18,454 bases of DNA from Isotricha intestinalis (Eukaryota > Ciliophora > Litostomatea > Vestibuliferida > Isotrichidae): assembly GCA_023807065.1 (NCBI GenBank), contig JAJJLU010004110.1, forward strand, positions 1 through 18,454. The letters run 5' to 3'. Under the pieces are notes generated by a model, which was given only the letters and a program-made list of their open reading frames with translations, was not told the DNA's origin and did not search any database. The position numbers were made by a program, and so were the translations under genes. Shown here in pieces: positions 8,202 to 17,247 of this stretch (the first letter of the stretch is position 1; every line of letters starts with the position of its first letter).

Positions 8202-8212
8202 AATGAGAGATT

Positions 8213-8434
8213 ATGAATTTGAAGCAAAGGATTCCATTAATAATTGTTTTTCCTTTTGTTTTATTTTTATTATTTGATAAACATATTTTTTGAATTTTAG
8301 GAAATGAAGAAAATAAAGATTTAATAAATATTGAATTACTCCTTTTAAATATTTTGAATAAATATAAAAGTCATCATAGATGTTCTAAAGATTACTTTCA
8401 AATAATTTACAATTATTTGTTGAAAAATAATTAA
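8213..8434 (+). pseudogene. Short coding-like relic with one internal TGA
   Basis: From ATG at 8213 one frame runs 73 codons to TAA at 8432, broken only by TGA at 8291. The first part is a basic start plus a hydrophobic helix (MNLKQRIPLIIVFPFVLFLL). The second part is ILGNEENKDLINIELLLLN followed by a His/Arg/Cys-containing stretch (YKSHHRCSKDYFQ). It may be a further displaced piece of the DHHC gene or an unrelated fragment. Nothing in it is diagnostic of a family. Confidence 0.3.
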
Positions 8435-8885
8435 TATATATAATAAAGATTCACAAGATATTAAAATTTAATGTCTTTAATAACATTTACAAGCCTCTAA
8501 ATTAGAAATATTCATTTCAAAAAATTTTAAATAATTATTAATTTATTGATCAATATTACAATATATATTGTTAAATCTATATTTAATGATATGAATATTA
8601 TTTTCAAATAATACAAAAAAATGAAGATGATATTGAGAATAATGAACTGAAATCAATCTCAAATATTATTTATTAAAATATGGAAACAATGTAAATTAAT
8701 GAGATATTAAATGAAATGATACTTAAGTAATTATATATCAAATTCAATTAATGAAATATTATTAAGAAATAATTATCAAATTCAAGAACTTTTAAATTTA
8801 TTTAGAAAACAATAACTTTAATAGAAATATATAATTAAGTCATCTCATTTCCAAAATATGAAAAAAAGTACGATAAAAAATATAT
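8435..8885. other. AT-rich stretch with only short coding-like fragments
   Basis: All frames are heavily interrupted. Brief peptides such as NEILLRNNYQIQELLNLFRKQ (8750-8815, plus strand) hint at more decayed sequence, but none is long enough to call. No RNA gene or structured repeat was seen. Confidence 0.4.
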
Positions 8886-9083
8886 ATAATTTACATTTAA
8901 GAATAGAATAAATTCCAATACCATATTTTATATTTAAAATATATTCCTATAGCCAAAATATATACTTTAAAATTATATTTAGATGAAATATTTATTCATT
9001 TTTTTTCTGAAGATTTTATAATTATATTGTGGATTATAAATTTAAAATATAATTCATTTCATAATAATTTCTTTATTATATAA
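8886..9083 (+). pseudogene. Coding-like relic, open from 8907 to 9083 without a start codon
   Basis: Fifty-eight codons are open from 8907 to a TAA at 9081. They include KIYTLKLYLDEIFIHFFSED and a hydrophobic FIIILWIINLKY. Just upstream in the same frame TAA and TAG sit on either side of a Glu codon, at places where Gln would be natural. No initiator or recognisable family is present. It ends 11 nt before the stop codon of the minus-strand gene at 9094. A diverged copy of its 9014-9080 part appears to lie at about 10478-10560. Confidence 0.35.
9014..9080 (+). repeat. Diverged direct repeat, copy 1
   Basis: The stretch ATTTTATAATTATATTGT followed by GGATTATAAAT resembles the segment starting near 10478. 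The match is near-exact over about 30 bases, then loosely similar (an AT-rich tract around AATTCAT and TTTCTTTAT). In the hydrophobic frame both encode FIIIL. The low-complexity background limits confidence. Confidence 0.3.
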
Positions 9084-9093
9084 TATTAAAATA

Positions 9094-9951
9094 TTATTCT
9101 GAAATTAATTTTTTATTTTCTTTCAAAATTTTCATAAATTTTATTTTGTTTTTTAATTTTTCATTATGTTTTATTTCCAAAAGTTTTGAATTAGTAAAAA
9201 TTTTAGGTAAGGGTTTGTGTTTAGAATATATTTGAGAATCATTTTTAATAAATTTATTAAATTTGTTTTTACTTTCTTTATATTTTTCAATAGTGATTAT
9301 AGGATGAACTATATCACAAACACCTTTCCAAAAAGATACCACTTGATTTAAATGAATCATTTTATTTAATAACTTTTTATCTGAACTATAATTATTTTTT
9401 TTAAAATTATTGCTCATTTTTTTTTCAACATCACAATAAAATTTTTCTCTCATCAAACATTGAAGTTTTGATGATTCATTTTTTTTTAGTTTTGGAATTT
9501 TTATCCTTTTTAAATTTGAATTAATCTTATTGTTGTTAGAATTATCAAACTTATTATCATCAACTTCTATATTATTTTTTTCTTTTATTTGTTTTAATAT
9601 ACAATCATTATGAATATTTATTGTTTTATTTAAAGTATTATTTTTAACAGAAACCGACTCACTATAACTATTATCTTTTAACTTAGTTAAAAATTTTAAT
9701 TGAGTTTTTTTATGAGGAGAATTATTGTAGTTTCTTGAAAGAGATAAATTATATATAGAATATAAATTGAGTGCTTTAGGTAATTTAAATATGTTTATAT
9801 TAAATTTTGATTCAATTCTTGATGAATCTAAACTTGTTGTAAGACTTGTTGGAAATTCATTATTAATAATCTTTTTTGGACTTTTTAATTGTAATTTTGT
9901 GTAAATTATATTTCTTCTGGGTTTATTGAGTTTTATATAGGACTCAGACAT
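9094..9951 (-). CDS. Uncharacterised basic protein, 285 residues
   Basis: This is an intact intronless frame ending in TAA. The N-terminal half is Ser/Asn/Lys-rich and probably disordered (LKSPKKIINNEFPTSLTTSL). The C-terminal third is more conserved-looking: LLNKMIHLNQVVSFWKGVCD then IVHPIITIEKYKESKNK, followed by a basic helix to the end. No signal peptide, membrane segment or catalytic motif is evident. Aromatic/hydrophobic blocks of this sort (FWKGVCDIVHP) occur in uncharacterised ciliate proteins as far as I recall, but I cannot name a family. It lies between coding relics on both sides. The start ATG at 9951 is preceded by an in-frame TAA. Confidence 0.65.
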   Translation of the reverse strand: MSESYIKLNKPRRNIIYTKLQLKSPKKIINNEFPTSLTTSLDSSRIESKFNINIFKLPKALNLYSIYNLSLSRNYNNSPHKKTQLKFLTKLKDNSYSESVSVKNNTLNKTINIHNDCILKQIKEKNNIEVDDNKFDNSNNNKINSNLKRIKIPKLKKNESSKLQCLMREKFYCDVEKKMSNNFKKNNYSSDKKLLNKMIHLNQVVSFWKGVCDIVHPIITIEKYKESKNKFNKFIKNDSQIYSKHKPLPKIFTNSKLLEIKHNEKLKNKIKFMKILKENKKLISE

Positions 9952-10310
9952 TAATTTATAACCAATAAAATGAATAAAAATTTATTATATTTAAAAGAAT
10001 TAATGGTAATTCCAAATTCATTAAATAGCAATATTATCATTCCGTAAATCATCTTTTTGATTTATTTATACTAAATTTTATCCATTGATAAATTATTCAA
10101 TTTTTTCATAGAATTTTTTTTCATTATATTTTTTTTCTATTGTCTTTTTTAGTTATAAATATTTATTATCTTTTATTATTTATCACCTTCGTTGATATAA
10201 TCTAATTTTTTTGAGTATCTCTCATCTGATTTCAAACTTAAATTTGTAAATACATTTTTCAATCTATTCTTGAATCAAAAGATTTTATAAAAATAACAAT
10301 TAATTTATAT
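9952..10310 (-). pseudogene. Coding-like relic in one frame with TAA, TAG and TGA interruptions
   Basis: A single minus-strand frame runs about 115 codons and reads like protein between stops. Pieces are FKNRLKNVFTNLSLKSDERY, SKKLDYINEGDK, KKNIMKKNSMKKLNNLSMDK and GMIILLFNEFGITINSFKY. It is interrupted by one TGA near 10275, a TAA pair at 10173-10178, TAA at 10149, TAG at 10137 and 10071, TAA at 10062, and a final TAA at 9951. The stops fall in polar contexts suited to Gln. The absence of a frameshift across roughly 340 nt is notable for a relic. Family unknown. Confidence 0.4.
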
Positions 10311-11075
10311 TAAAGTGAAACAAATACAAATTATTTTAATTTTGTTATAATTAAGAGAATAATTATCATTTAATAATTTAAAATTTTCCTAAGATTTATA
10401 GAAAAATAAAAAACCTCAGAAACTTTATTCTTTTGTCTGATTTATGTTTTTTTAAACCTCACAAAAAAATGTTTTGAATTTTATAATTATATTGTTGGAA
10501 TATAAATATCAATTTTCAATTCATGAATTGATTATATTTTTCTTTATAAAATGATTTCATATTGATTATTTAAATTTTTAATTGGAAAACTAAATAATTT
10601 AGACTCGAATATGTAATGAAAAAAAAATGAAAAATACATAGATGAGTATAACTCTTATTTAATAGTTGTGATTGGTTAAAAAATTGTAAATGAATATTAT
10701 TTGAATTTGAACCTTTATAAAATTAATTTTAGTTTGTTTTTTCATTTCTAAAAATTCATAAGAATATATTGATTTATTTGATATTGTAATAATCAATTTT
10801 ATAATTATAAAAAAAATAACCTGTATTTAAATGAATTAAAAAATCAAATCAAATTTAAAAAATTTTAATTAATTAGTTAATACATCTATCAACTAAAAAA
10901 AATAAATATTTTTTTATATAATTTAAATTACAGGAAGCTATTGATTAATTACTATTATTAAATTGTTTAAAACAGAAAAATATAAAAAACATATTTTAGT
11001 GATAAATAATAAACAATAATATAATTTTAAAAGTGAAATTTAAAATAAAACAAAAATAAAAACTAATTAAAAAAA
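10311..11075. other. AT-rich stretch upstream of the kinesin gene
   Basis: There is no convincing gene. It contains the diverged repeat at about 10478-10560 (see the repeat entries). The final 150 bases form the kinesin 5' leader, which is A-rich and ends in AAAAAA immediately before ATG. No RNA gene was recognised. Confidence 0.45.
10478..10560 (+). repeat. Diverged direct repeat, copy 2
   Basis: This is the partner of the copy at 9014: AATTTTATAATTATATTGT then TGGAATATAAAT, with weaker similarity after that. One frame reads NFIIILLEYKYQFSIHELII, comparable to DFIIILWIINLKYNSFHN in the first copy. This suggests two relics of one gene family, or a short dispersed repeat. Confidence 0.3.
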
Positions 11076-13850
11076 ATGAAATCGATTCCATCATCTCTTT
11101 CAGAATCAACTCCTTCAACATTAAAACCTCCATCGATTTCTTCTCAACAACTTCCTATATCAAGTACTTTTCAAAGTCAAAATACAATATCAACTCAATT
11201 AAATTCTCAAAATACTACAGATAATATGAGAGTAGCAATTAGAATTCGTCCAGCATTAACGAGAGAAATGGAAAAAGGACTTCCATTTCGTTCAATAGCA
11301 TTAACAAATAAAGAAAATAAAAGTGTTACATTAGTAGAATATATAGGAGCAGAATTAGATGAAGCAGGAAGACAAAGAGAATGGGTTCAATCACCTCAAA
11401 TGTTTCAAATGCATAGATATACTTTTGATGATGTTTTTGATATTAATACTACACAAGAAGAAGTTTATAATTGTACTGCCAAACCTGCTGTTTATTCTGT
11501 TTTAGAGGGATATAACTCTACTATTTTTGCCTATGGACAAACTGGAACTGGGAAAACTTTTACTATGGAAGGTTTTACTTATGATAATTTAGATTCTTCT
11601 CGAGGGATTATTCCAAGAACCATTGAAGATATTTTTAAGTATATTGAAAGTAATTCTAATAGGGATACTAAATTTATTATTAGAGCCGCTTATTTGCAAA
11701 TATATAATGAAATGATTTCTGATTTATTGAAACCAAATTCTACAAATAAAAATTTGAATATTAGAGAAGATAAGAAAAAAGGATTATATGTAGAACATTT
11801 AAGTGAATGGGCTGTTAGAGGACCTAATGATATTTATGCTTTATTAGAAAGAGGTGCTTCTTGTCGTGCTATATCTAATACAAATATGAATGATGTTTCT
11901 AGTAGATCACATGCTGTTTTTATGATTATCGTGGAACAATTAATTAGTGATAATGATTTAAATGGTCAACAAGTAACTAAAGTAGGTAGATTAAATTTAG
12001 TTGATTTAGCTGGGAGTGAAAGAACTAGAGTTACAGGGGCTACTGGGAAACAATTAGAAGAAAGTAAAAAAATAAATAAATCACTTTCTGCTCTCGGAAA
12101 TGTAATTAATGCTTTAACTGATCCAAAAGGTAGAACACATATTCCATATAGAGATAGTAAATTAACTAGATTATTGGAAAATAGTTTAGGAGGAAATTGT
12201 AAAACAACAATGATTGCTACTATAAGTCCTGCCCAATGTTCTTTTAATGAAAGTTTATCTACTTTAAATTTCGCAAAAAGAGCTAAAAACATTAAAAATA
12301 GACCAGTTATTAATGAAGATATTGATCATAATGCTTTAATTCATCAATATGAAAATGAACTAAAAAAAATTAGAAAAGAATTAGAAGAAAAAACTAAATT
12401 AATTGCTTCAAACGAGGAAATATTAGAACAGAAAAATAGAGAAGAAAAAGCAAAAAATGATGCAATTAAAGCTTATGAAAGAGCTTCTAGACAATTATTC
12501 ATTGAAAGAGATGAAAAACAGAAATTAGAAGCTAAAATTAAAGTTATGAATTTACAAATGATAACAGGAGGACAAAAATTAGAAGAAACTCCACAATTTA
12601 AAAATGCTTTACAAGAAAAACAAGTGATGTTAGAAAAAGATTTTGAACAAAAATTAATGGAGATTGAAAGAGAAAGAGAACAAATTGAAGATAGTAAAGC
12701 CCAAGTTGAAGCTTATAATAAGCTATTGTATAAACAAAGAGATATTATGGACAATTTATCTTCTCAATTAAAAGAAAAAGAAGAAAGTATTTCTACATAT
12801 ATTAAACAAATTCAAGATTTAAATAAGAAATTAAGTGAAAGTAATCAAATTATTCAAGTTAGAAATGATTATATTGATGAATTAGAAAATATTTTAGAAG
12901 AAAATAAAATTTCTTATAAAAAAGATTCTTCAAATTTTAGAATGAATTTAACTATTCCTTCAACTCAAAGTGCAAGAAACAAAATTTATATTCCTTATGA
13001 AGCTGAACAAAACGGGAAAGAATTTTCAGATAAGACAATTCCTCTTTTATCTTCAGAAGAAAAAATAAAAGAATTAAATGATATTGTTTCTAACAAAGAT
13101 AAAGAAATAACTTTATTAAAGAGAATTAGTGAAAAAATATTTGATACTTCAAGTGATGTTACTTTAAAAGAAAAATTTAAACAATTAGAAGATGAAAATT
13201 TACAATTGAGTCAACAAATAAGTGAAAAAAATCAAATGATAAATTTACAAAGACAAGAAAATGAAAGTTTAGAACAATATTATCAATCAATGGAAAAAAT
13301 ATATCATTCTACAGAAAAAGAAAATTTAAAATTAATAAATATAAAAGAAAATTTAATATCATCATTAGATGATATAATAAAAAAAATAGATTCTTGTGAT
13401 TATAACGAAATAGAAATTCAAACTTTAAGAACAGATTTAGTAAAAGTTTTTCAAATATTATTAGATGGAAATTGTGAATCAATAAATATAGGTTCAAATA
13501 ATTTAGATTCTGAAGAAGGATTAAATAATAATGAAGATGATTTAAATATGAATAATATATATTTAAATCCAACTGGAATAAATTCAACAAATCAAAATAT
13601 TAATCATAATATAAATGTAGAAAATTTAAATTTAGGAGAAGATGAAGAAGATAAAGATGTTTATTATGATAAAAGAAGTAATATTAGTAATAATATTAAT
13701 AATAATTTAAGTGTTAATATTGCAAATGTAACTGCTGTTAATAATTTATCAAAAAATAATAATCCGAATAATAATAAAAGGGAAAATCCTTTTCCCAATA
13801 ATACTATTAAAAATATCAAAATTACATCAATTGCACATGGAAAGAAATAG
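11076..13850 (+). CDS. Kinesin with N-terminal motor, coiled coil and Asn-rich tail
   Basis: The protein has 924 residues. A Ser/Thr/Pro/Gln-rich leader (1-49) precedes a complete motor domain at about 51-410. The start strand is MRVAIRIRP, the P-loop GQTGTGKT is at 154-161, switch I NDVSSRSH at 272-279 and switch II DLAGSE at 310-315. Also present are HIPYRDSKLTRLLENSLGGN and the closing LSTLNFAKRAKNIKN. An N-terminal motor implies plus-end-directed movement on microtubules, the usual family property. Between the first strand and the DVFD segment there is a long insert with QREWVQSP. This resembles a protist group of kinesins not placed in the animal families, so I leave it unassigned. Predicted coiled coil spans about 415-760, indicating a dimer. 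The tail (790-924) is Asn-rich. The frame is intronless and ends in TAG, the only TAG stop in the window. Confidence 0.93.
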   Translation: MKSIPSSLSESTPSTLKPPSISSQQLPISSTFQSQNTISTQLNSQNTTDNMRVAIRIRPALTREMEKGLPFRSIALTNKENKSVTLVEYIGAELDEAGRQREWVQSPQMFQMHRYTFDDVFDINTTQEEVYNCTAKPAVYSVLEGYNSTIFAYGQTGTGKTFTMEGFTYDNLDSSRGIIPRTIEDIFKYIESNSNRDTKFIIRAAYLQIYNEMISDLLKPNSTNKNLNIREDKKKGLYVEHLSEWAVRGPNDIYALLERGASCRAISNTNMNDVSSRSHAVFMIIVEQLISDNDLNGQQVTKVGRLNLVDLAGSERTRVTGATGKQLEESKKINKSLSALGNVINALTDPKGRTHIPYRDSKLTRLLENSLGGNCKTTMIATISPAQCSFNESLSTLNFAKRAKNIKNRPVINEDIDHNALIHQYENELKKIRKELEEKTKLIASNEEILEQKNREEKAKNDAIKAYERASRQLFIERDEKQKLEAKIKVMNLQMITGGQKLEETPQFKNALQEKQVMLEKDFEQKLMEIEREREQIEDSKAQVEAYNKLLYKQRDIMDNLSSQLKEKEESISTYIKQIQDLNKKLSESNQIIQVRNDYIDELENILEENKISYKKDSSNFRMNLTIPSTQSARNKIYIPYEAEQNGKEFSDKTIPLLSSEEKIKELNDIVSNKDKEITLLKRISEKIFDTSSDVTLKEKFKQLEDENLQLSQQISEKNQMINLQRQENESLEQYYQSMEKIYHSTEKENLKLINIKENLISSLDDIIKKIDSCDYNEIEIQTLRTDLVKVFQILLDGNCESINIGSNNLDSEEGLNNNEDDLNMNNIYLNPTGINSTNQNINHNINVENLNLGEDEEDKDVYYDKRSNISNNINNNLSVNIANVTAVNNLSKNNNPNNNKRENPFPNNTIKNIKITSIAHGKK

Positions 13851-13948
13851 TTTTATTTATTTTATGTTTGAATAAATTTATAAATATAAAAAAATAATAA
13901 TAAATATATTTATTTAATTACCTTAAATATAATTCCAAAAAAATATTT

Positions 13949-16363
13949 TTATTTTTTCATTTTTTCTTTTTCAGCAAATAAATTATTGATTTTATCTTCT
14001 GTGTAATTTAATAATTTAAATATTAATATAAATAATTCTTTTCCTTTGTTAGTATATTGAACTTCTTGAAATAATTTATAAATTGCAGAACTTAAAGTTG
14101 AAAGTATATCATTAGCATCATTTAATTTTTTATTTAACTTTTCAACTTCATTTTTATAATGTTTTAACTCAATTTTTAAACTAGTAATCTGTTTGAAATT
14201 AGAAATTTTATTGTTATTATTATTATTTATATTATAATATTTATTATATATAGCATAATTACTTCCTTTACTTTCTTTACTATTCGTTCTATTATTTAAG
14301 TTAATCCCTTTATTTGAAACTGTTGATTTATCTGTTAATAAATCATTTTCATTTATTCTTCCTAAATCATTTGAATCTGGTTCTTCTTCAAAATTAATTT
14401 CATTTGTTGATTTTTTATTTGTATTATTATAATTTAATTTATTTATATCTATTGAAATTTTTGTTCCATTTTCAACATAATTTGATAAATCTTGAATTAA
14501 ATGAAGATAATCACTTTTCAATTGTTTAAATTGGTCTTGTTCATTACTAAATAAATTTAAAAGATATCTATATTTTTCAACTGAAACAAAATTTGTTGAT
14601 TCATTATTGTTATAATTTTCTTTTTCAATATTTTTATTTAATTGTAAAAGATTTTTTATTGTTTCTTGATTTTTTTCATTTTCCTTATCTTTCATCTGTA
14701 ACTTTTGCAATAAATCATTTTGAATGACTAATAAATCGTTATTTAATTTTCTATAATTTTCAGATTCTGAAAAAATATCTTCTTCAATTTTTTGATTATA
14801 TTTCATTTTATTTATTACAGTGTTATTAAGAGCAGTTTTATAAGTTTCACATTGAATTCTAATTACATTTATTTCTTTTTCTAATTTATCTTTATCTATA
14901 TTTAAATTTTTATTTATTGCTAATAAAGTTTTAATATGTTTTTTTAAATTTTCAATTTCATTCATTATAACTCCATCTTCAAAATTATCTTTTGTATCAA
15001 AAACATTATTTAATTCATTTTCATTTTCTTCTTCATTGATATTTGGCCTAATCATCTCAATAATTTCGGAGCAAGAATTTTTAATATAATAATATAACTT
15101 ATTTGGATCATTTATATCTGTAATAGAACTTTTTTGATCAATAATATGTATATTATTGTTATCATTATTTCCATTTTGATTATAATTATAATTATTTTTT
15201 TCCAATCCATTTATAATTTTTTTTATTTCACTTTCATACCATTCAAATTTATTTTCTTGTTGATTTACGTAATAAGAAAAAGAATTGTTTTGGCTTTGAA
15301 GAGAATCCATTACAGAATTCAAATTAAAACTATTTGCAAAAGGCTTTAACAATTTATAAATTTCTTTAATAGAATTTAAATTATTCTTAAAAATTTTTTC
15401 ATATTGTGTAATAGAATCCATTTGTTTAGAAACTTTATTATTTAAATTAGTAATTTCAGTTCTTAATTGAGAGGTAATAAATTGAGAATTAGATTTCATA
15501 TCTTCTAAAGCAGTTTTTAAAACAGAGATTGAATCAGTTAATTCTTTAACATTTTGGTTGTAATTTATAATATTATTATTTGAATTATTTAAAGGAGTAG
15601 CAGCAGTTATCGCAGAATTTGAACTTATTAATGAACTATAAGACCTATTATCTTGAAGTATTTGATTTGTTGTATCTGATTTCGAAAATTTTAAAGCTTC
15701 TTGATATAAATTTGTTTTTCTTTTTTCAAAATTTTTTTTTAATTCTTTAATATTAGGCTCTTTATTACATATACTTACTTGTAGATTTTTCATTTCTTCT
15801 AAGAATTTTAATATTTCTTTCGCTAAAAATTTTTCAATTGTTAAATTGTAATTAGTATTTACTATATTTGAATTATTTTGAATTATATTAGTATGAATAT
15901 TATTGTTTGAAGATAAAAGTTGATTATTTGTTAATATTGATGAATTATTATGACTTCTTCTAATAGTTACATTTTCCATTAATTTTTTTGCACTTTTTGA
16001 TTTAATTACTGTACTATTATTTGTGTTGATATTTGTATTTATTTTTCCTCTTTTATCATTTTTCATAATATAATTAATTATTTTCCCTTTAAAAGTATTT
16101 TCTTTTTTTAAATTTAAATTAACATAATTTCCTTCACTTTTCCCTAATTGATTTTCAAATTTTATTTTTATATTTTCATTTGTTTGTGACCTTTCTTTAT
16201 CTTGACTTAATACTCTGAATGGATTGTTATTATTTGTAGGAGATATGATTCCTCCATTCAATTGTGTTAAGTTCAACCAATTATATCTTGAATCATTGAT
16301 TTTTCTTTTTCCATTTATATATTTATTAATTTTTATTATTGAAAAATCTTTTCTTCTTTCCAT
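13949..16363 (-). CDS. Large Asn-rich coiled-coil protein, 804 residues
   Basis: An intact frame has a basic N-terminal region (1-170), Asn-rich low-complexity linkers, and several predicted coiled-coil blocks: about 270-330, 460-600 and 730-770. (TTA)n/(ATT)n microsatellite-like runs encode the poly-Asn stretches, for example near 14207-14235 and 15150-15195. The C-terminal 60 residues (LSTLSSAIYKLFQEVQYTNKGKELFILIFKLL) are more hydrophobic and regular and may form a folded module. There is no motor, kinase or membrane signature. A scaffold or cytoskeletal role is inferred only from composition. It converges on the kinesin, with 98 nt between the stops. The frame at 15134-15349 on the other strand is a shadow. 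Confidence 0.78.
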   Translation of the reverse strand: MERRKDFSIIKINKYINGKRKINDSRYNWLNLTQLNGGIISPTNNNNPFRVLSQDKERSQTNENIKIKFENQLGKSEGNYVNLNLKKENTFKGKIINYIMKNDKRGKINTNINTNNSTVIKSKSAKKLMENVTIRRSHNNSSILTNNQLLSSNNNIHTNIIQNNSNIVNTNYNLTIEKFLAKEILKFLEEMKNLQVSICNKEPNIKELKKNFEKRKTNLYQEALKFSKSDTTNQILQDNRSYSSLISSNSAITAATPLNNSNNNIINYNQNVKELTDSISVLKTALEDMKSNSQFITSQLRTEITNLNNKVSKQMDSITQYEKIFKNNLNSIKEIYKLLKPFANSFNLNSVMDSLQSQNNSFSYYVNQQENKFEWYESEIKKIINGLEKNNYNYNQNGNNDNNNIHIIDQKSSITDINDPNKLYYYIKNSCSEIIEMIRPNINEEENENELNNVFDTKDNFEDGVIMNEIENLKKHIKTLLAINKNLNIDKDKLEKEINVIRIQCETYKTALNNTVINKMKYNQKIEEDIFSESENYRKLNNDLLVIQNDLLQKLQMKDKENEKNQETIKNLLQLNKNIEKENYNNNESTNFVSVEKYRYLLNLFSNEQDQFKQLKSDYLHLIQDLSNYVENGTKISIDINKLNYNNTNKKSTNEINFEEEPDSNDLGRINENDLLTDKSTVSNKGINLNNRTNSKESKGSNYAIYNKYYNINNNNNNKISNFKQITSLKIELKHYKNEVEKLNKKLNDANDILSTLSSAIYKLFQEVQYTNKGKELFILIFKLLNYTEDKINNLFAEKEKMKK

Positions 16364-16530
16364 TAATTTTTATTTTTCCTAATAATTTAAAATTTTTTAA
16401 TATAAATTCTAAAATCAATTCTTTTAAATTTAAAAATTATATATGATAAAAAATAATAAAATCCCAATTTGAATTCAATAAATTAATAAAGTTCTTTAAA
16501 TATTATTTTCTAATTAATTTAAAATATTTA

Positions 16531-17188
16531 TTATTGATTAAAAAGATAAGTCCAAACATCTGTATCTCTTCCTTTTCTAAGTTTAAGAATTAAATTTTCC
16601 CCTTTAATTAAAGTATCACATTCATCAGGTTTTATTTTACAATATAATTTAGGGACTGCAAATCTATAATTATTATTATTTAAAGCCTTATTAATTTTAA
16701 CTTCCTAAAGATTCTTCTTCAAAAGTAGCAATTATATTGTTTTTTTCAACTTTTTCTATTCCAGGTACAGGAATTAACACCCTAACATATTTTTGAGATG
16801 ATTCATAAAATGAATATTTTGTTAAAGTTTTATATGATAAAACTATATCTTTATTTACATCTACATTTGTTGTTTGAATTGGAATAACTTCAGTAGAAAC
16901 TTTTATATAAATATCTTCTAAATTTTCAAAATACATTCTTATTTTTGATGTATCATTTAAAGAGGGTGAATCTAATGTTTTACATACATTTAAAGGTATA
17001 TACTTTATATTTTGAGATTTGAAAGTTGTTTCTAAATGTTTTGAGAGTTTTCCTTTAAAATCTAATATTGTTTTTACTTCTGGGATTATTTCAAATTTTA
17101 CTGATTGTATTACTCCTTTTTCACTATCATTAAATAAATGACAATATAAAAAATATTTAGGTTCCTTTTTTTCTTCTGGAATAGACAT
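16531..17188 (-). CDS. CacyBP/SIP-like CS-domain protein, interrupted by a +1 frameshift
   Basis: The first frame (17188-16697, 163 residues) ends at TAA inside what looks like a CS (p23/Sgt1-type) domain. The +1 frame after that stop (16698-16531) supplies the missing strands: KINKALNNNNYRFAVPKL, then LILKLRKGRDTDVWTYLF and tandem TAA. Compared with calcyclin-binding protein (Siah-interacting), ATFEEESL matches its VHFTERSF and the following stretch matches LVKNLNGKSY. KGRDTDVWTYL matches KKVENTRWDYL. The combined length of about 218 residues equals the usual family length. CacyBP bridges ubiquitin ligase components and S100/Hsp90-type partners in animals; the role here is inferred. No GT-AG intron both restores frame and keeps the strand. 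The break is a programmed +1 shift at AGT-TAA-A, a sequencing error, or recent gene inactivation. Confidence 0.6.
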
Positions 17189-17247
17189 TTAAAAAAATAT
17201 AAATTAAAATAGTTATTTTTTAATTATATTATTATTTTTATTAATTA

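Noticed and set aside
11966..12292. 108-residue minus-strand ORF
   Set aside because: It is fully antisense to the conserved kinesin motor domain.
13309..13590. 93-residue minus-strand Leu/Tyr-rich ORF
   Set aside because: It is antisense to the kinesin tail; the composition mirrors Asn/Asp/Glu codons.
14207..14235. (TTA)n trinucleotide run as a tandem-repeat locus
   Set aside because: It is short and simply encodes poly-Asn inside a coding gene, as is common in AT-rich protists.
15134..15349. 71-residue plus-strand Ile-rich ORF
   Set aside because: It is antisense to the Asn-rich coiled-coil gene; the poly-Ile run comes from the trinucleotide repeat.
16660..16710. A 46-nt GT-AG intron ending in TTTGCAG to explain the CS-gene break
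   Set aside because: It restores the frame but deletes the strand YRFAV and preceding residues that align with the CS domain, so a +1 shift fits better.
2..17188. TGA read as Cys, as in Euplotes
   Set aside because: Every cysteine in the phosphatase, DHHC and VSR-like proteins is TGT or TGC, and no long frame contains TGA, so the Euplotes code is not supported despite the frameshift signals.
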